Source of the DNA: Longimicrobiales bacterium
GTDB taxonomy: Bacteria; Gemmatimonadota; Gemmatimonadetes; Longimicrobiales; Gaopeijiaceae
Length of the DNA stretch: 64,000 bases
Reading direction: 5' to 3'
NCBI GenBank assembly: GCA_028284495.1
Contig: JANQRP010000032.1
Coordinates: 62,001-126,000 of the forward strand
Position 1 is the stretch's first letter; every line of letters starts with the position of its first letter. The notes under the pieces were generated by a model. The model had not been told where the DNA came from and did not search any database. It was given only the letters and a program-made list of their open reading frames with translations. Positions 6,903-15,832 of the stretch are shown in pieces. The position numbers and the translations under genes were made by a program.

Positions 6903-9215
6903 ATGCGTTCCGCCCAACCCGTTTCGCCCAGACCTCCCGTGCACGCCGCGATCGTCCGACCCCCCCTCCTTCTCCTCGCTGCCCTCGCGACGGCGTGCGC
7001 GTCGGGTTCGGCCCCGCCACCGCCGCCCGTGCCCTGCGACGCCGCGATGGGCCGTGCGAACGACGGGGTACTTCCGCCGTCCGACGACCTCTACTGCATG
7101 GAGCTGACGCCGGCGCCTGGAGTGGAGGGGGCGGCCACGGTGGAGCTCGGACGGATTCCCGGACCATTCACGGTCGCCGTGACCTCGGAGGGGCACCACC
7201 GGTACCGGCCGCGCCTCACCCTGGAGGACGTCCCGGAGTCGGAGACGTACGGTGGCGAAGGCTTCGTGGCGTGGGTCGCGGACGCGACACTCTTTCCCGA
7301 GGAGCGACTCGGCGTGGTCGGGCCGGGCACGACCACGCTGCCCGAGATCTCGATGGACAAGTTCCTTGTGATCGTGACTGCGGAGGCGGACACGAGCGCG
7401 GAGGAGCGGTCCGGACGGATTCTCTTCAGGGCGCAGTCGCCGAGCGCGCGCATGCAGCCCGCGGACCTCTTCGAGTTCGCGATGGGGTCGATGCCGGGGG
7501 GCGGCGTGAATCGGCCCGGGATGGGCGGCGACGCACCCGGCGGGACGGCGGCCGCCATGACCGGCGGCATGGCCCACGACATGACCCATGCGTCGCCCGT
7601 GGCCCAAGACCCGTCCGGGTGGCTGCTTCCCCCGATGCCGGCCGGCGTGGGCATGCTCCCGCGCATGATGTCACTCCGCCCGCCGGTTGGCCCGCTCCGC
7701 CCCGGCGACCTCCTGTCGGACGGCGCATCGGTGCCCCTGCCCGCGCGGCCCCACGAGGTCGTGCGCCTGGCCGACGGCGACGTGTTCGCCCTCGAGGCGA
7801 GCGTGGTCGAGCGCGACATCGACGGCCACGCCGTCCGGATGTACGCCTACAACGGACAGTATCCCGGGCCGCTCATCTGGGTGGAGAAGGGCACGGAGAT
7901 CACGGTCGACTTCACGAACTCCATCGACCACCCCACCACCGTCCACTGGCACGGGCTCCGGCTCGACAACGCCTACGACGGGATTCCGGGCGTGACGCAG
8001 GATCCGGTCGAGCCGGGTGAGACGTTCACGTACCGCATCCGCTTCCCGGACGCCGGCCTCTACTGGTACCACCCGCACATGCGCGAGGACCTCCAGCAGG
8101 ACGCCGGGCTCTACGGAAACATGATGGTCCGCGACGGGGCGGGGGACACCTTCGGGCCCGCGCACCGGGAGGAGATCCTGATGCTCGACGACCTGCTCGT
8201 GGCGGACGGCGGGCCGGTACAGTGGGGCCGTGAACGCGCCACCCACGGGTTCATGGGCCGCTTCGGGAACCGCTTCCTCGTGAACGGCGCGCCCGGGTGG
8301 AATCTCGCCGTGGATCGGGGGGCCGTCGTCCGATTCTTCCTCACCAACGTCGCAAACACGCGCACCTTCAACCTTTCGTTCGTGCACGAGGCGACGGGCG
8401 ACGAGGCGCCCATCAAGATCGTCGGCTCCGATATCGGCACGTACCAGTACGAGGAGCGTGTGCCGTCCATCGTCATCTCGCCGGCCGAGCGATACATGGC
8501 GCACGCGAGGTTCGAGCGGCCCGGCCGGTGGTTCCTCCTCAATCGGGTCCGCGGGATCGATCACCTGTACGGTTCGTTCTTCCAGGAATCCGACACGTTG
8601 GGCGTGGTCACCGTGGGCGAGTCCATGGCGGTGCCGGCCGCGACCACCGTCGCGTTCGACGATCTCCGTGTCTTCCGCGGCGTCCGCGCCGAGATCGAGG
8701 AGTACCGCGAGTACTTCGATCGTCCCGTCGATCGCGAACTCGAGCTCGTCCTCGAGACGGCCGACATCCCCTTCTTCATGGAACGGCTGATGGCCGTGGA
8801 TTCGGCGTACTTCCACCCCGTCGAGTGGAGCGGGACGATGCCGCGCATGAACTGGTGGTCCACCGACCACGAGGCGCGGTGGAAACTGGTCGAGCCCACC
8901 ACCGGTCGCACCAACATGGACATCCGGTGGGACTTCGAGCTCGGTAGCATCGAGAAGATCCGCATCCGGAACCGCCGCCGGACGCTGCACGGCATGCAGC
9001 ACCCGATTCACTTCCACGGACAGCGCTTCCTGGTGCTGTCCGTGAACGGCGTCCCGAACGACAACCTCGTCTGGAAGGACACAGTGCTCGTGCCGGTCGG
9101 CGCGACGATCGACATCCTGCTCGAGTCCACCAACCCGGGCGAGTGGATGGCGCACTGCCACATCGCCGAGCACCTCGAGGCCGGGATGATGCTGGGGTTC
9201 GGTGTGGGGAACTGA
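6903..9215 (+). CDS. Multicopper oxidase lipoprotein with Met-rich N-terminal extension
   Basis: A 770-residue secreted protein. The signal ends in a lipobox (ALATAC, C32), so it is likely anchored to a membrane. The four copper motifs are HWHG (about 349), WYHPHM (about 388), HPIHFHG (about 700) and HCHIAEHLEAGMM (about 751), the last holding the type 1 Cys. Laccase/CueO-type enzymes oxidise Cu(I), phenols or metals using oxygen. The first 230 residues are extra relative to a compact three-domain laccase. They end in a Met- and His-containing linker (residues about 195-262, including AAMTGGMAHDMTHAS) that could bind copper. The start is the ATG right after TAGACTGAGGACC. No copper transporter is adjacent. 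Confidence 0.92.
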   Translation: MRSAQPVSPRPPVHAAIVRPPLLLLAALATACASGSAPPPPPVPCDAAMGRANDGVLPPSDDLYCMELTPAPGVEGAATVELGRIPGPFTVAVTSEGHHRYRPRLTLEDVPESETYGGEGFVAWVADATLFPEERLGVVGPGTTTLPEISMDKFLVIVTAEADTSAEERSGRILFRAQSPSARMQPADLFEFAMGSMPGGGVNRPGMGGDAPGGTAAAMTGGMAHDMTHASPVAQDPSGWLLPPMPAGVGMLPRMMSLRPPVGPLRPGDLLSDGASVPLPARPHEVVRLADGDVFALEASVVERDIDGHAVRMYAYNGQYPGPLIWVEKGTEITVDFTNSIDHPTTVHWHGLRLDNAYDGIPGVTQDPVEPGETFTYRIRFPDAGLYWYHPHMREDLQQDAGLYGNMMVRDGAGDTFGPAHREEILMLDDLLVADGGPVQWGRERATHGFMGRFGNRFLVNGAPGWNLAVDRGAVVRFFLTNVANTRTFNLSFVHEATGDEAPIKIVGSDIGTYQYEERVPSIVISPAERYMAHARFERPGRWFLLNRVRGIDHLYGSFFQESDTLGVVTVGESMAVPAATTVAFDDLRVFRGVRAEIEEYREYFDRPVDRELELVLETADIPFFMERLMAVDSAYFHPVEWSGTMPRMNWWSTDHEARWKLVEPTTGRTNMDIRWDFELGSIEKIRIRNRRRTLHGMQHPIHFHGQRFLVLSVNGVPNDNLVWKDTVLVPVGATIDILLESTNPGEWMAHCHIAEHLEAGMMLGFGVGN

Positions 9216-9279
9216 GCGATTGCACGCCGGGCCCACGTCGTCCGATACTGCGGCATCGCACCTACCACGGAGTCGCACC

Positions 9280-10713
9280 ATGATGCGCACCACGCTTCTC
9301 GCGGCCGCGGCGTTCGCCATCGGACCGCTCGCCGCCGCGCCCCTCGCCCTTCAAGCGCAGTCGGCGGACCAACTCTCCGCCGGCGTACGCGACCATGTGA
9401 CCGTCGACGCGCCCGCTTTCGCGATCACGAACGTCACCCTGATCGACGGCACGGGAACCCCGGCCCAGCGGGGACGCACGGTCGTGGTGCGCGACGGCCG
9501 CATCTCGGCGGTGGGCGCCGCCGGGCAGGTCGACACGTCGGGCCTCGAGATCGTGAACGGCGCCGGACACACGCTCATCCCCGGCATGACCGGCCTGCAC
9601 AATCATCTCTACTACACGGCCGCGGGTGGCCGTGGGATGCAGCTCAACTTCAGCGCGCCGAGGCTGTACCTCGGAGCGGGCGTGACGACGGTGCGCACGA
9701 CCGGAAGCCGGAACGCATACTCCGAGATCAACCTCAAGAACGAGATCGATGCGGGTCGCACGCCCGGGCCGAGGATCCACATCACTGCGCCGTACATCAC
9801 GGGCGGCCAGGGCAGCACCACGATGACCCTCGTGAATTCTCCCGAGCAGGCGCGGCGCTTCGTGGCGTACTGGGCGGCGGAGGGCGCGACCTGGCTCAAG
9901 GCCTACACCAACGTCGGCTACGAAGAGATGGCCGCGGCGATCGACGAGGCGCATCGACTCGGCATCAAGGTCACCGGCCACATCTGCTCGATCTCCTTCA
10001 CCGAGGCGGTCGAGCTCGGCTTCGACAACATCGAGCACGGGCTGTTCACCAACTCCGACTACGACCCGACCAAGGAGCGTAGCGAGTGCCCGAACACGTA
10101 TCGCCAGTACGCCATGTCCATCGATCCGTCCGGGCCCGAGGCGCAGGCCACCTTCAGCGCGATGGTGAACGCCGGGGTGCCGATGACGTCGACGCTCGCC
10201 GTGTACGAGCTGTTCGTTCAGGACCGCCCCACGCGCGACCCCCGCTCGCTGGAGGCGATGGCGCCCGAGGTCCGCGAGGCGTACCTCGAGGCCAAGGAGA
10301 ACGTCGACCGCGACGGCTGGCCACCCGAGTGGATGGATGTGGCGATGGCGTACGAGAAGGCCTTCGTCGAGGCCGGCGGACTGCTCGCGTTCGGAGTGGA
10401 TCCGACCGGCAACGGAGGTGCGCTGCCCGGCTACGGGGATCAGCGGAACGTCGAGCTCCTCGCCGAAGCGGGATTCACGACCGAGGAGATCGTGCAGATC
10501 GCCACCCTCAACGGCGCCCGCATCCTGGAGACCGACGAGGAGCTCGGGTCCGTCGAGGTCGGCAAGATCGCCGATCTGGTGCTGATCGAGGGGGACCTGA
10601 CCGTGGACCCGAGCACGATCCGCAACACCGTGATCGTCTTCAAGGACGGCGTCGGCTACGACAGCGCGTCGCTGTTCGAAGCGGTGAAGGGCAGGGTGGG
10701 GATCAGCCAGTAG
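9280..10713 (+). CDS. Secreted amidohydrolase family protein
   Basis: A 477-residue metal-dependent hydrolase. The start is the ATG at 9280 (ATGATG, second ATG at 9283), giving a signal peptide ending at LALQAQS. The amidohydrolase fold is shown by the early strand AITNVTLIDGTGTPAQRG, the metal motif GLHNHLYY (variant of HxH), later ligands in KVTGHICS and NIEHGL, and the C-terminal KIADLVLIEGDL strand. Such exported imidazolonepropionase/prolidase-like enzymes cleave amide or cyclic amide bonds; the substrate cannot be told from sequence. It lies 64 bases after the multicopper oxidase gene on the same strand. A related enzyme sits at 28949-30577. Confidence 0.88.
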   Translation: MMRTTLLAAAAFAIGPLAAAPLALQAQSADQLSAGVRDHVTVDAPAFAITNVTLIDGTGTPAQRGRTVVVRDGRISAVGAAGQVDTSGLEIVNGAGHTLIPGMTGLHNHLYYTAAGGRGMQLNFSAPRLYLGAGVTTVRTTGSRNAYSEINLKNEIDAGRTPGPRIHITAPYITGGQGSTTMTLVNSPEQARRFVAYWAAEGATWLKAYTNVGYEEMAAAIDEAHRLGIKVTGHICSISFTEAVELGFDNIEHGLFTNSDYDPTKERSECPNTYRQYAMSIDPSGPEAQATFSAMVNAGVPMTSTLAVYELFVQDRPTRDPRSLEAMAPEVREAYLEAKENVDRDGWPPEWMDVAMAYEKAFVEAGGLLAFGVDPTGNGGALPGYGDQRNVELLAEAGFTTEEIVQIATLNGARILETDEELGSVEVGKIADLVLIEGDLTVDPSTIRNTVIVFKDGVGYDSASLFEAVKGRVGISQ

Positions 10714-10844
10714 GTCGGCGGGGGTCCACCGCCGCAGAGAGCGTCGGCGCGAGCTTCGTCACGCACGCCGTCGACGGATGGGACCTCATCCTCGACCCCG
10801 ACGCGCCGAGACAGCTCCGGTTCGACGGGCTCGCGTCGGTCCTG

Positions 10845-11144
10845 GTGCGCGCGAACTGCGGTGGCCCGTCCGGACTGCTGTCGGGCGTGCCCGCGGACAT
10901 CGAGCGGCAGCTTCGAGGTCCCATCCGTGAGCAGCTCGTTCGGACGACGCGGGAGGCCGTGGCCTACGACGCGATGCTCGAATGGGACGAACGGCTCCTT
11001 CGCCGGGCGCGCTCCGAGCGCGGTCTCACCCGCCTCCCCGAGGGACCCGGAGAGGCGGGCATCGCGATCGCCCGCGCCGTCGCGGGTGGGATGGGGCAGG
11101 GCCGTGCCGCGGCGTGCTGGTCGCTGTTCGACGGCTACATGTAG
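10845..11144 (+). CDS. Hypothetical protein, start uncertain
   Basis: A coding-like frame runs to the TAG at 11144. From the GTG at 10845 it gives 99 residues. Protein-like sequence (VGASFVTHAVDGWDLILDP) extends upstream in frame to about 10737, yet I find no ATG, GTG or TTG between the previous gene's stop and 10845. Either a rare start codon is used, or the gene is a 5'-truncated remnant. The sequence contains one Cys near each end and a charged helical middle (EWDERLLRRARSERG). I recognise no family. Confidence 0.45.
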   Translation: MRANCGGPSGLLSGVPADIERQLRGPIREQLVRTTREAVAYDAMLEWDERLLRRARSERGLTRLPEGPGEAGIAIARAVAGGMGQGRAAACWSLFDGYM

Positions 11145-11254
11145 GAGACGAACGGCGTCGAAGACGGGCCGCCCATGCCACCTCGTGGCGCGGTCGGATG
11201 GACAGCGGCTCGCGCCCAACCGTACCCTTCCGGTCCCCCAGACCGGAGCCGTAC

Positions 11255-12292
11255 ATGCAGATGGACCTCGCCGCCCTGGCGGCCACGCTCGACGCCCGCC
11301 TCACCGACCCGACCCGCGACCACGTGCAGGTGTCGGGCGTCGGCTCGCTCGGTAGCGCGGGCCCGGGCGACCTCGCCTTTCTCTGGTCGGACAGCTATCG
11401 CGAGCAGGCAGCGGCCTCCGGTGCCGAGGCGATCGTCTGCCGAGAGGCCGTTCCGGGAAAGACGTGTCTCGTCGTCGAGGACCCGGAGGCCGCGATGCTG
11501 ACGCTAATGGGCCGCGTGTATGCGCAGCGCCACCCCGATCCGGCCCCCGGCGTGCACCCGACGGCGGTGGTGGCCGAGGACGCGAAACTGGGCGACGGCG
11601 TGTCGGTGGGGCCGCGCGCGATCGTGGATGCGGGCGCCTCGCTCGGTGCCCGGACGCAGATTCGCGCAGGCGCCTACGTCGGGCGGCACGCGGAACTGGG
11701 CGAGGACTGCGTGGTTCACCCCAACGCGACGATCCACGACCACGTCCGTATCGGGAGCCGCGTCACCATCTGGTCCGGCGCCGTGATCGGAAAGGACGGT
11801 TTCGGCTTCCTGCAGCGGGACGGCCGACATGTGCGAATCCCCCAGATCGGTACGGTCGTCATCGAGGACGACGTGGAGATCGGCGCCCTCTCCAACGTGG
11901 CCCGGGGGGCGATCGACGACACGATCATCCGCCGGGGCGTGATCGTGGACGACCACTGCCACATCGGCCACGGAAGCGAGGTGGGCGAGTACACCGTCAT
12001 CGCCGGCAAGTCGGCGATGGGCGGGTCCTGCAGGATCGGAAAGGGCTGTACGATCGCGCAGGACGCAGGGGTTTCGACCGGACTCGCGATGGGGGACGGA
12101 TCCGTGCTCGCCACCAACGCGCGACTTCTCTACCGGGACCTTCCGGCAGGCGAGACGCTGCAGCGCGCCGTGGGGTGCCACGCGCCCATGGTCGCGAAGC
12201 GCATCGAGGCCACGCTTCCAGAGCTGCCGGAGATGCGGAAGCGACTTCGGCGCCTCGAGAAGCGGGTCGAGGGCAGGGAAACGGACGACTGA
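11255..12292 (+). CDS. lpxD: UDP-3-O-acylglucosamine N-acyltransferase (LpxD)
   Basis: A 345-residue protein matching the usual LpxD length of about 340. LpxD transfers the second hydroxyacyl chain from acyl carrier protein to UDP-3-O-acyl-glucosamine in lipid A synthesis, acting in the cytoplasm as a trimer. The N-terminal substrate domain (GPGDLAFLWSDSYREQA) is followed from about residue 105 by hexapeptide repeats of a left-handed beta helix. The segment ARGAIDDTIIRRGV and then HIGHGSEVGEYTVIAG corresponds to the active-site region; the His in HIGHG aligns with the catalytic His of E. coli LpxD. The C-terminus is a charged helix (PEMRKRLRRLEKRVE). The ATG at 11255 was chosen because homology begins there. 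It supports an LPS-bearing outer membrane. No lpxA or fabZ is adjacent. Confidence 0.93.
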   Translation: MQMDLAALAATLDARLTDPTRDHVQVSGVGSLGSAGPGDLAFLWSDSYREQAAASGAEAIVCREAVPGKTCLVVEDPEAAMLTLMGRVYAQRHPDPAPGVHPTAVVAEDAKLGDGVSVGPRAIVDAGASLGARTQIRAGAYVGRHAELGEDCVVHPNATIHDHVRIGSRVTIWSGAVIGKDGFGFLQRDGRHVRIPQIGTVVIEDDVEIGALSNVARGAIDDTIIRRGVIVDDHCHIGHGSEVGEYTVIAGKSAMGGSCRIGKGCTIAQDAGVSTGLAMGDGSVLATNARLLYRDLPAGETLQRAVGCHAPMVAKRIEATLPELPEMRKRLRRLEKRVEGRETDD

Positions 12293-12425
12293 CCGGCTCG
12301 GGTCACCTGCATGGACGCACGATCGGGTGAAAAAAACTTCTGGGAACGTGTTACGTGCCCGTGTATCGTGCTGTTGCAGGACGCTTACACAGCGAAGTCC
12401 AGTTTCTCATTTGCAGGAGGCTTGC

Positions 12426-13070
12426 ATGAGCAGGAAGCTCGTGGCAGCGGTGATGGTGGCGGTGTGGGTGGGGTGGCCAGCGGCAGTTTCCGCATGTGAC
12501 TTCACGTTCGCGTATCACTTCCTCGGGATGTCGGATTCCGGAACCGCCATTGGGGCGGGAGTCGCCATTTCGCCGCTGAATGGCGACGGTGACGCCTTCG
12601 TCAACACGACGGCCGGCGTCGGGTTCAAGCTCGGCGACAACGTGGCCCTCGCTCCCCTGGTCGGCTGGTGCAAGGGCACCGGCGACGAGGACGACATCAG
12701 CGAGATCATGTTCGGTGGTGGAGGTGTGTTCAATCTCTTCAGCAGCGACGACGGTGGGACGATGTTCAACGTCCAGACGCACGCCGCGTACACCTCGTAC
12801 GAAGGAGACTTCTCGACGCTCGCGATTCCGGTGATGGCCGTGGTCGGCCACGCGGTCAGCGACGGGGTGCTCCTCTACGGCGAGGGAGGATTCGTCTGGG
12901 AGCGCGAGAGCTTCGACGGCGACAGCGACAGCGAGACCGACCCGGTGGTCGCCGGAGGTCTGGCGTTCGGGGCGGGCGACTTCAACATCGTGACCGGGCT
13001 CACCCTCATCTTCGGTGAGTCCCAGAACGACTTCGGCCTCGTGGCGGCGATCTCGCGACCGCTCGGCTGA
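12426..13070 (+). CDS. Secreted beta-barrel-like protein
   Basis: A 214-residue protein starting at the ATG 12426, with an excellent AGGAGG five bases upstream (12415-12420). The signal peptide ends near AAVSA, giving mature CDFTFAYHF. The mature part alternates Gly-rich, polar and hydrophobic strands (GAGVAISPLNGDG, AGGLAFGAGDFNIVTGLTLIFG), as expected of a small outer-membrane beta barrel. Function is unknown. The 130-base leader is unusually AT-rich for this window and contains GGGAAC-N16-TATCG, which could be an ECF-type promoter, though I would not insist on it. A strong terminator follows immediately. Confidence 0.75.
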   Translation: MSRKLVAAVMVAVWVGWPAAVSACDFTFAYHFLGMSDSGTAIGAGVAISPLNGDGDAFVNTTAGVGFKLGDNVALAPLVGWCKGTGDEDDISEIMFGGGGVFNLFSSDDGGTMFNVQTHAAYTSYEGDFSTLAIPVMAVVGHAVSDGVLLYGEGGFVWERESFDGDSDSETDPVVAGGLAFGAGDFNIVTGLTLIFGESQNDFGLVAAISRPLG

Positions 13071-13095
13071 GCGCGCGGGCTGCTCGACAACGGCA

Positions 13096-13131
13096 GGGGG
13101 TGGTCGAGATGGCCACCCCCTCGTTCATTTT
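13096..13131. terminator. Intrinsic terminator between convergent genes
   Basis: GGGGGTGG (13096-13103) pairs perfectly with CCACCCCC (13113-13120) around a nine-base loop, followed by TCGTTCATTTT. It ends the barrel-protein transcript on the plus strand. Its 3' side abuts the stop codon (13125-13127) of the opposite-strand gene. Confidence 0.7.
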
Positions 13132-13688
13132 CGCTCGGAGCTCGACGGGAGCTCGGTGTCCGCCGAGGTCGGTCTCGGTGACTCGATCGACCCCGCCGCT
13201 CCGAGCGCCAGAAGCAGAAGCACGACGGTTACTGCCGCGACGACCGTGCGGAACACGTTCCAGCGGTTCCACCGAGCCTCGAAGGCCGATCGGGCCTTCG
13301 TCGCCCGATCGGCGTCCAGCTCGGCGACCTCGAGCGCCTGCACCGCATTGTTGAGCGGGATGTTCACTGCTGCTGTCGGCATCTGCACTCCGCCCAGGTA
13401 GAGCGCGCCGGCCGCCACGAGTAGTAGCCGCGGTACGCCCGTCAGGCCGGGCACCCCGATCACGAGTGCAGCGATGACGGCGGCGATCGAGCCGACCCAT
13501 AGCAGCCCGAAGAGCGGCTGACTCCGCTGGATCACCCCGTCGATGACCTGGAAAGCCCGGAGGTACGGTCCGTCGTCCAGCGTCGCGAGCCCGGGCATCA
13601 CGACGACCGCGAAGGCGAACAGGAAACCGGCTACCAGCGAGCAGAGGAAGGTCGCCATCCCGAGCGTGGCGAGCGTTGCGCCCGTCAT
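13125..13688 (-). CDS. DUF1772 (anthrone oxygenase-like) membrane protein
   Basis: A 187-residue integral membrane protein with four predicted spans (around residues 7-29, 50-75, 77-95 and 150-172). The pattern matches DUF1772: an N-terminal GFLFAFAVVVMPGLATLDDGP, a central MPTAAVNIPLNNAVQ with the conserved NxPLN, and an ARWNRWNVFRT segment before the last helix. The family name comes from fungal anthrone oxygenases; activity in bacteria is mostly unproven. The start ATG overlaps the stop of the upstream oxidoreductase gene (ATGA at 13685-13688), so the two are translationally coupled. Confidence 0.85.
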   Translation of the reverse strand: MTGATLATLGMATFLCSLVAGFLFAFAVVVMPGLATLDDGPYLRAFQVIDGVIQRSQPLFGLLWVGSIAAVIAALVIGVPGLTGVPRLLLVAAGALYLGGVQMPTAAVNIPLNNAVQALEVAELDADRATKARSAFEARWNRWNVFRTVVAAVTVVLLLLALGAAGSIESPRPTSADTELPSSSERK

Positions 13689-14569
13689 CGAATCGCCGCC
13701 ATCCGGTCCCACACTCCGGTCGCCGCGGTTTCACGGGCCCAGACGGAGAACGCCTTCGGCTCGCGCCCGAGCGCGCGCTGAACGCCGTCGGTGAGGTGCG
13801 CGTTGCGACCGTCGAGTACCGTGGCGAACAGGTAGTCGAGCATCCAGACGACGTCGCTCGGGGCGCCGGAGCCCCGCACTTCGTCGAGGAAGGCTTCGTG
13901 CGGCACGTCCACGAACGAGACTCTGCGACCGGTCGCCGTCGAGAGTGCACTCGCAAGGTCGGCAAGGGTCAGCAGGTCGGGCCCGGTGACCTCGTAGACC
14001 TCCCCGTGGTGTCCGGGTTCGACGAGCGCTCGTACCGCCACCTCCGCGATGTCGTCCACATCCACGAAGGGCTCGGGCACGTCGCCCGCCGGAAGCGAAA
14101 TTCGCCCCTCGGCCACCATCGGCGCGAAGGCACCCTCCGAGAAGTTCTGAAAGAACCAGCTCGCCCGGACCACGGTCCACTCCAGGTCGCTGCCCTGGAC
14201 GATGCGCTCGCACGCCTGCGCCTCGGGCTCACCGCGACCGGACAGCAAGACCAGCCGGCGCACTGCGCGGGCGCGGGCCCGCTCCACGAGGGCGCGGATC
14301 GCATCGGTTGCCCCCGGCATCGCCAGATCGGGGGCGTAGCTGATGTAGACCGCGTCCACGCCATCGAGGGCGGCGTCCCACCCGCTTTCGTCCTTCCAGT
14401 CGAAGGGGGGCGTCGCGCCTCGCGAGCCTACTCGGACGGCGTATCCCGTGGCTTCGAGTCGTGCCGCGATCCGACGGCCGGTCTTGCCGGTGCCGCCGAG
14501 GACGAGAATCCGCTCGATCGTGGTCGGGGTCGCGGTGGGGGCATGGGTGCGAGAGGGCGTGCGTGTCAT
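13685..14569 (-). CDS. NmrA-like NAD(P)-binding protein
   Basis: A 294-residue atypical short-chain dehydrogenase. The nucleotide-binding motif GGTGKTGRRIAARL is near residue 25, followed by VRVGSRG at the end of the second strand. The fold continues through DAVYISYAPD, RLVLLSGRGEP and WTVVRASWFFQNFSEG, as in NmrA/azoreductase-type quinone reductases (QorB, YtfG). These bind NADPH and act as reductases or redox sensors. The start ATG 14569 has AGGAG six bases upstream, which decides against the ATG at 14626. It is coupled to the downstream DUF1772 gene. Upstream, an AraC regulator lies on the same strand and may control the pair. Confidence 0.88.
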   Translation of the reverse strand: MTRTPSRTHAPTATPTTIERILVLGGTGKTGRRIAARLEATGYAVRVGSRGATPPFDWKDESGWDAALDGVDAVYISYAPDLAMPGATDAIRALVERARARAVRRLVLLSGRGEPEAQACERIVQGSDLEWTVVRASWFFQNFSEGAFAPMVAEGRISLPAGDVPEPFVDVDDIAEVAVRALVEPGHHGEVYEVTGPDLLTLADLASALSTATGRRVSFVDVPHEAFLDEVRGSGAPSDVVWMLDYLFATVLDGRNAHLTDGVQRALGREPKAFSVWARETAATGVWDRMAAIR

Positions 14570-14683
14570 CGTCTGCTCCTGAGAGTTCGAGGAATACAGA
14601 CCGAAGGTGCCGCGCACACCGAGCACGTTCTCGACCGCGGGCGACAGATGTATTGATCGAGCGCGACAGCGATGGCGGAGGGC

Positions 14684-15706
14684 CTACCCCTCCGTGCCTC
14701 GGCCGAGGGCCTGCGTCCGGAAGCTCCCAGGCGTGTGCCCGGTCCAACGCTTGAACGCCCGGGTGAAGGCGCTCTGGTCGGCGAAGCCGGTCATGAAGGC
14801 GACCTCGGAAAGCGTCGCGTCACCGTTCTCGCTCAGGAGGCGCGCGGCCAGCTTCCGACGCGCCTCGTCCACGAGCGACTGGTAGGACGTGGCTTCGTCG
14901 GCGAGTCGGCGCTGCAGCGTCCGCCCACTCATGCCGACTTCCCGAGCCACCTCCGAGAGCGTGGGCACGCCCCCGCTGAGCGCCGTGGATACCCGGTCGA
15001 GCACCCGCCGGTGGAGCGGCACGGAGTCGTCGAGCGCACCGACCTCCGCCTCGAGAATCGTGTCGAAGTAGCGCGCGATGCTCGCGTCGCCGACCCGGTT
15101 GGGTGTGCGGAGCGTCGCGTCGGAGACCCGGAACGCATCCATGTCGGAGTCGAAATACACGGGGCAGCCGAAGTAGGCCTCGTGGCCACTCACGTCTTCA
15201 GGGGGATCGTGCCTGAGATGCACTTCCTCCGGCCGGAAGCGCTCGGAGGCCACCTCGCGGCTGATCGTCATGATGCTCGCGAGCGTGGCCTCGTTGGAGA
15301 GCCGCATGCCCAGGCGACGCTCGCCGTCGCGGTGCAGATGCATGAAGGCGCCTCCGAGGCACCTCTCGACCTCGTACCCGGCCACGCTCGTCAGCACCAG
15401 GGCGAAGCGAGCCGCCCGCTGGTACGAGCCGTGGAGGGTGGGCGCCGACTTCCAGGCGAAGCCGAAGGGTCCGTAGTCGTCGGAGCGCATCGTCGCGCCG
15501 ACACGCAGGGGGAGCGTGGTGGGATCGGGATCGACCCCCGCGGCCCGCTCGAAGAACGCGTAGTAGTCCGGGGCGGGGATCATGAAGGTCGGATCGACAG
15601 GCCCCGCCAGCTCGAGGCCGAGCGTGGCCAGCAGCGGACCGGCCTCCCGACCACCCCCGGCCTCGGCGGCGACCTTTCGCGCGAACAGCGACGTGACTCG
15701 GCCCAT
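14684..15706 (-). CDS. AraC family transcriptional regulator
   Basis: A 340-residue regulator of the OruR/ArgR-like AraC group, with an N-terminal effector domain of about 200 residues (arabinose-binding-superfamily type, GATMRSDDYGPFGFAWKSAPT) and two helix-turn-helix motifs at the C-terminus. The first HTH is LSEVAREVGMSGRTLQRRL; the second is LSEVAFMTGFADQSAFTRAF followed by the signature RWTGHTPGSFR. It is a cytoplasmic DNA-binding protein. The ATG at 15706 was chosen because the sequence beyond it loses coding character. Its neighbours suggest control of the NmrA-like/DUF1772 pair 115 bases downstream, but the effector is unknown. Confidence 0.92.
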   Translation of the reverse strand: MGRVTSLFARKVAAEAGGGREAGPLLATLGLELAGPVDPTFMIPAPDYYAFFERAAGVDPDPTTLPLRVGATMRSDDYGPFGFAWKSAPTLHGSYQRAARFALVLTSVAGYEVERCLGGAFMHLHRDGERRLGMRLSNEATLASIMTISREVASERFRPEEVHLRHDPPEDVSGHEAYFGCPVYFDSDMDAFRVSDATLRTPNRVGDASIARYFDTILEAEVGALDDSVPLHRRVLDRVSTALSGGVPTLSEVAREVGMSGRTLQRRLADEATSYQSLVDEARRKLAARLLSENGDATLSEVAFMTGFADQSAFTRAFKRWTGHTPGSFRTQALGRGTEG

Positions 15707-15832
15707 CGAGGAACAGCTCCGGGAGGTGGCGCGATCGGCACAGGATCTGGCGGACGTCGCCAAGAACCGGTGGCCCCAGCGACTCAACTTCGTAGGGACG
15801 TCGAGATCGACCCTCCGGACAGGATGCCGCAC

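Noticed and set aside
12340..12425. ECF-sigma promoter GGGAAC-N16-TATCG upstream of the barrel protein
   Set aside because: The -10 part does not match a recognised ECF consensus; kept only as a remark in the gene entry.
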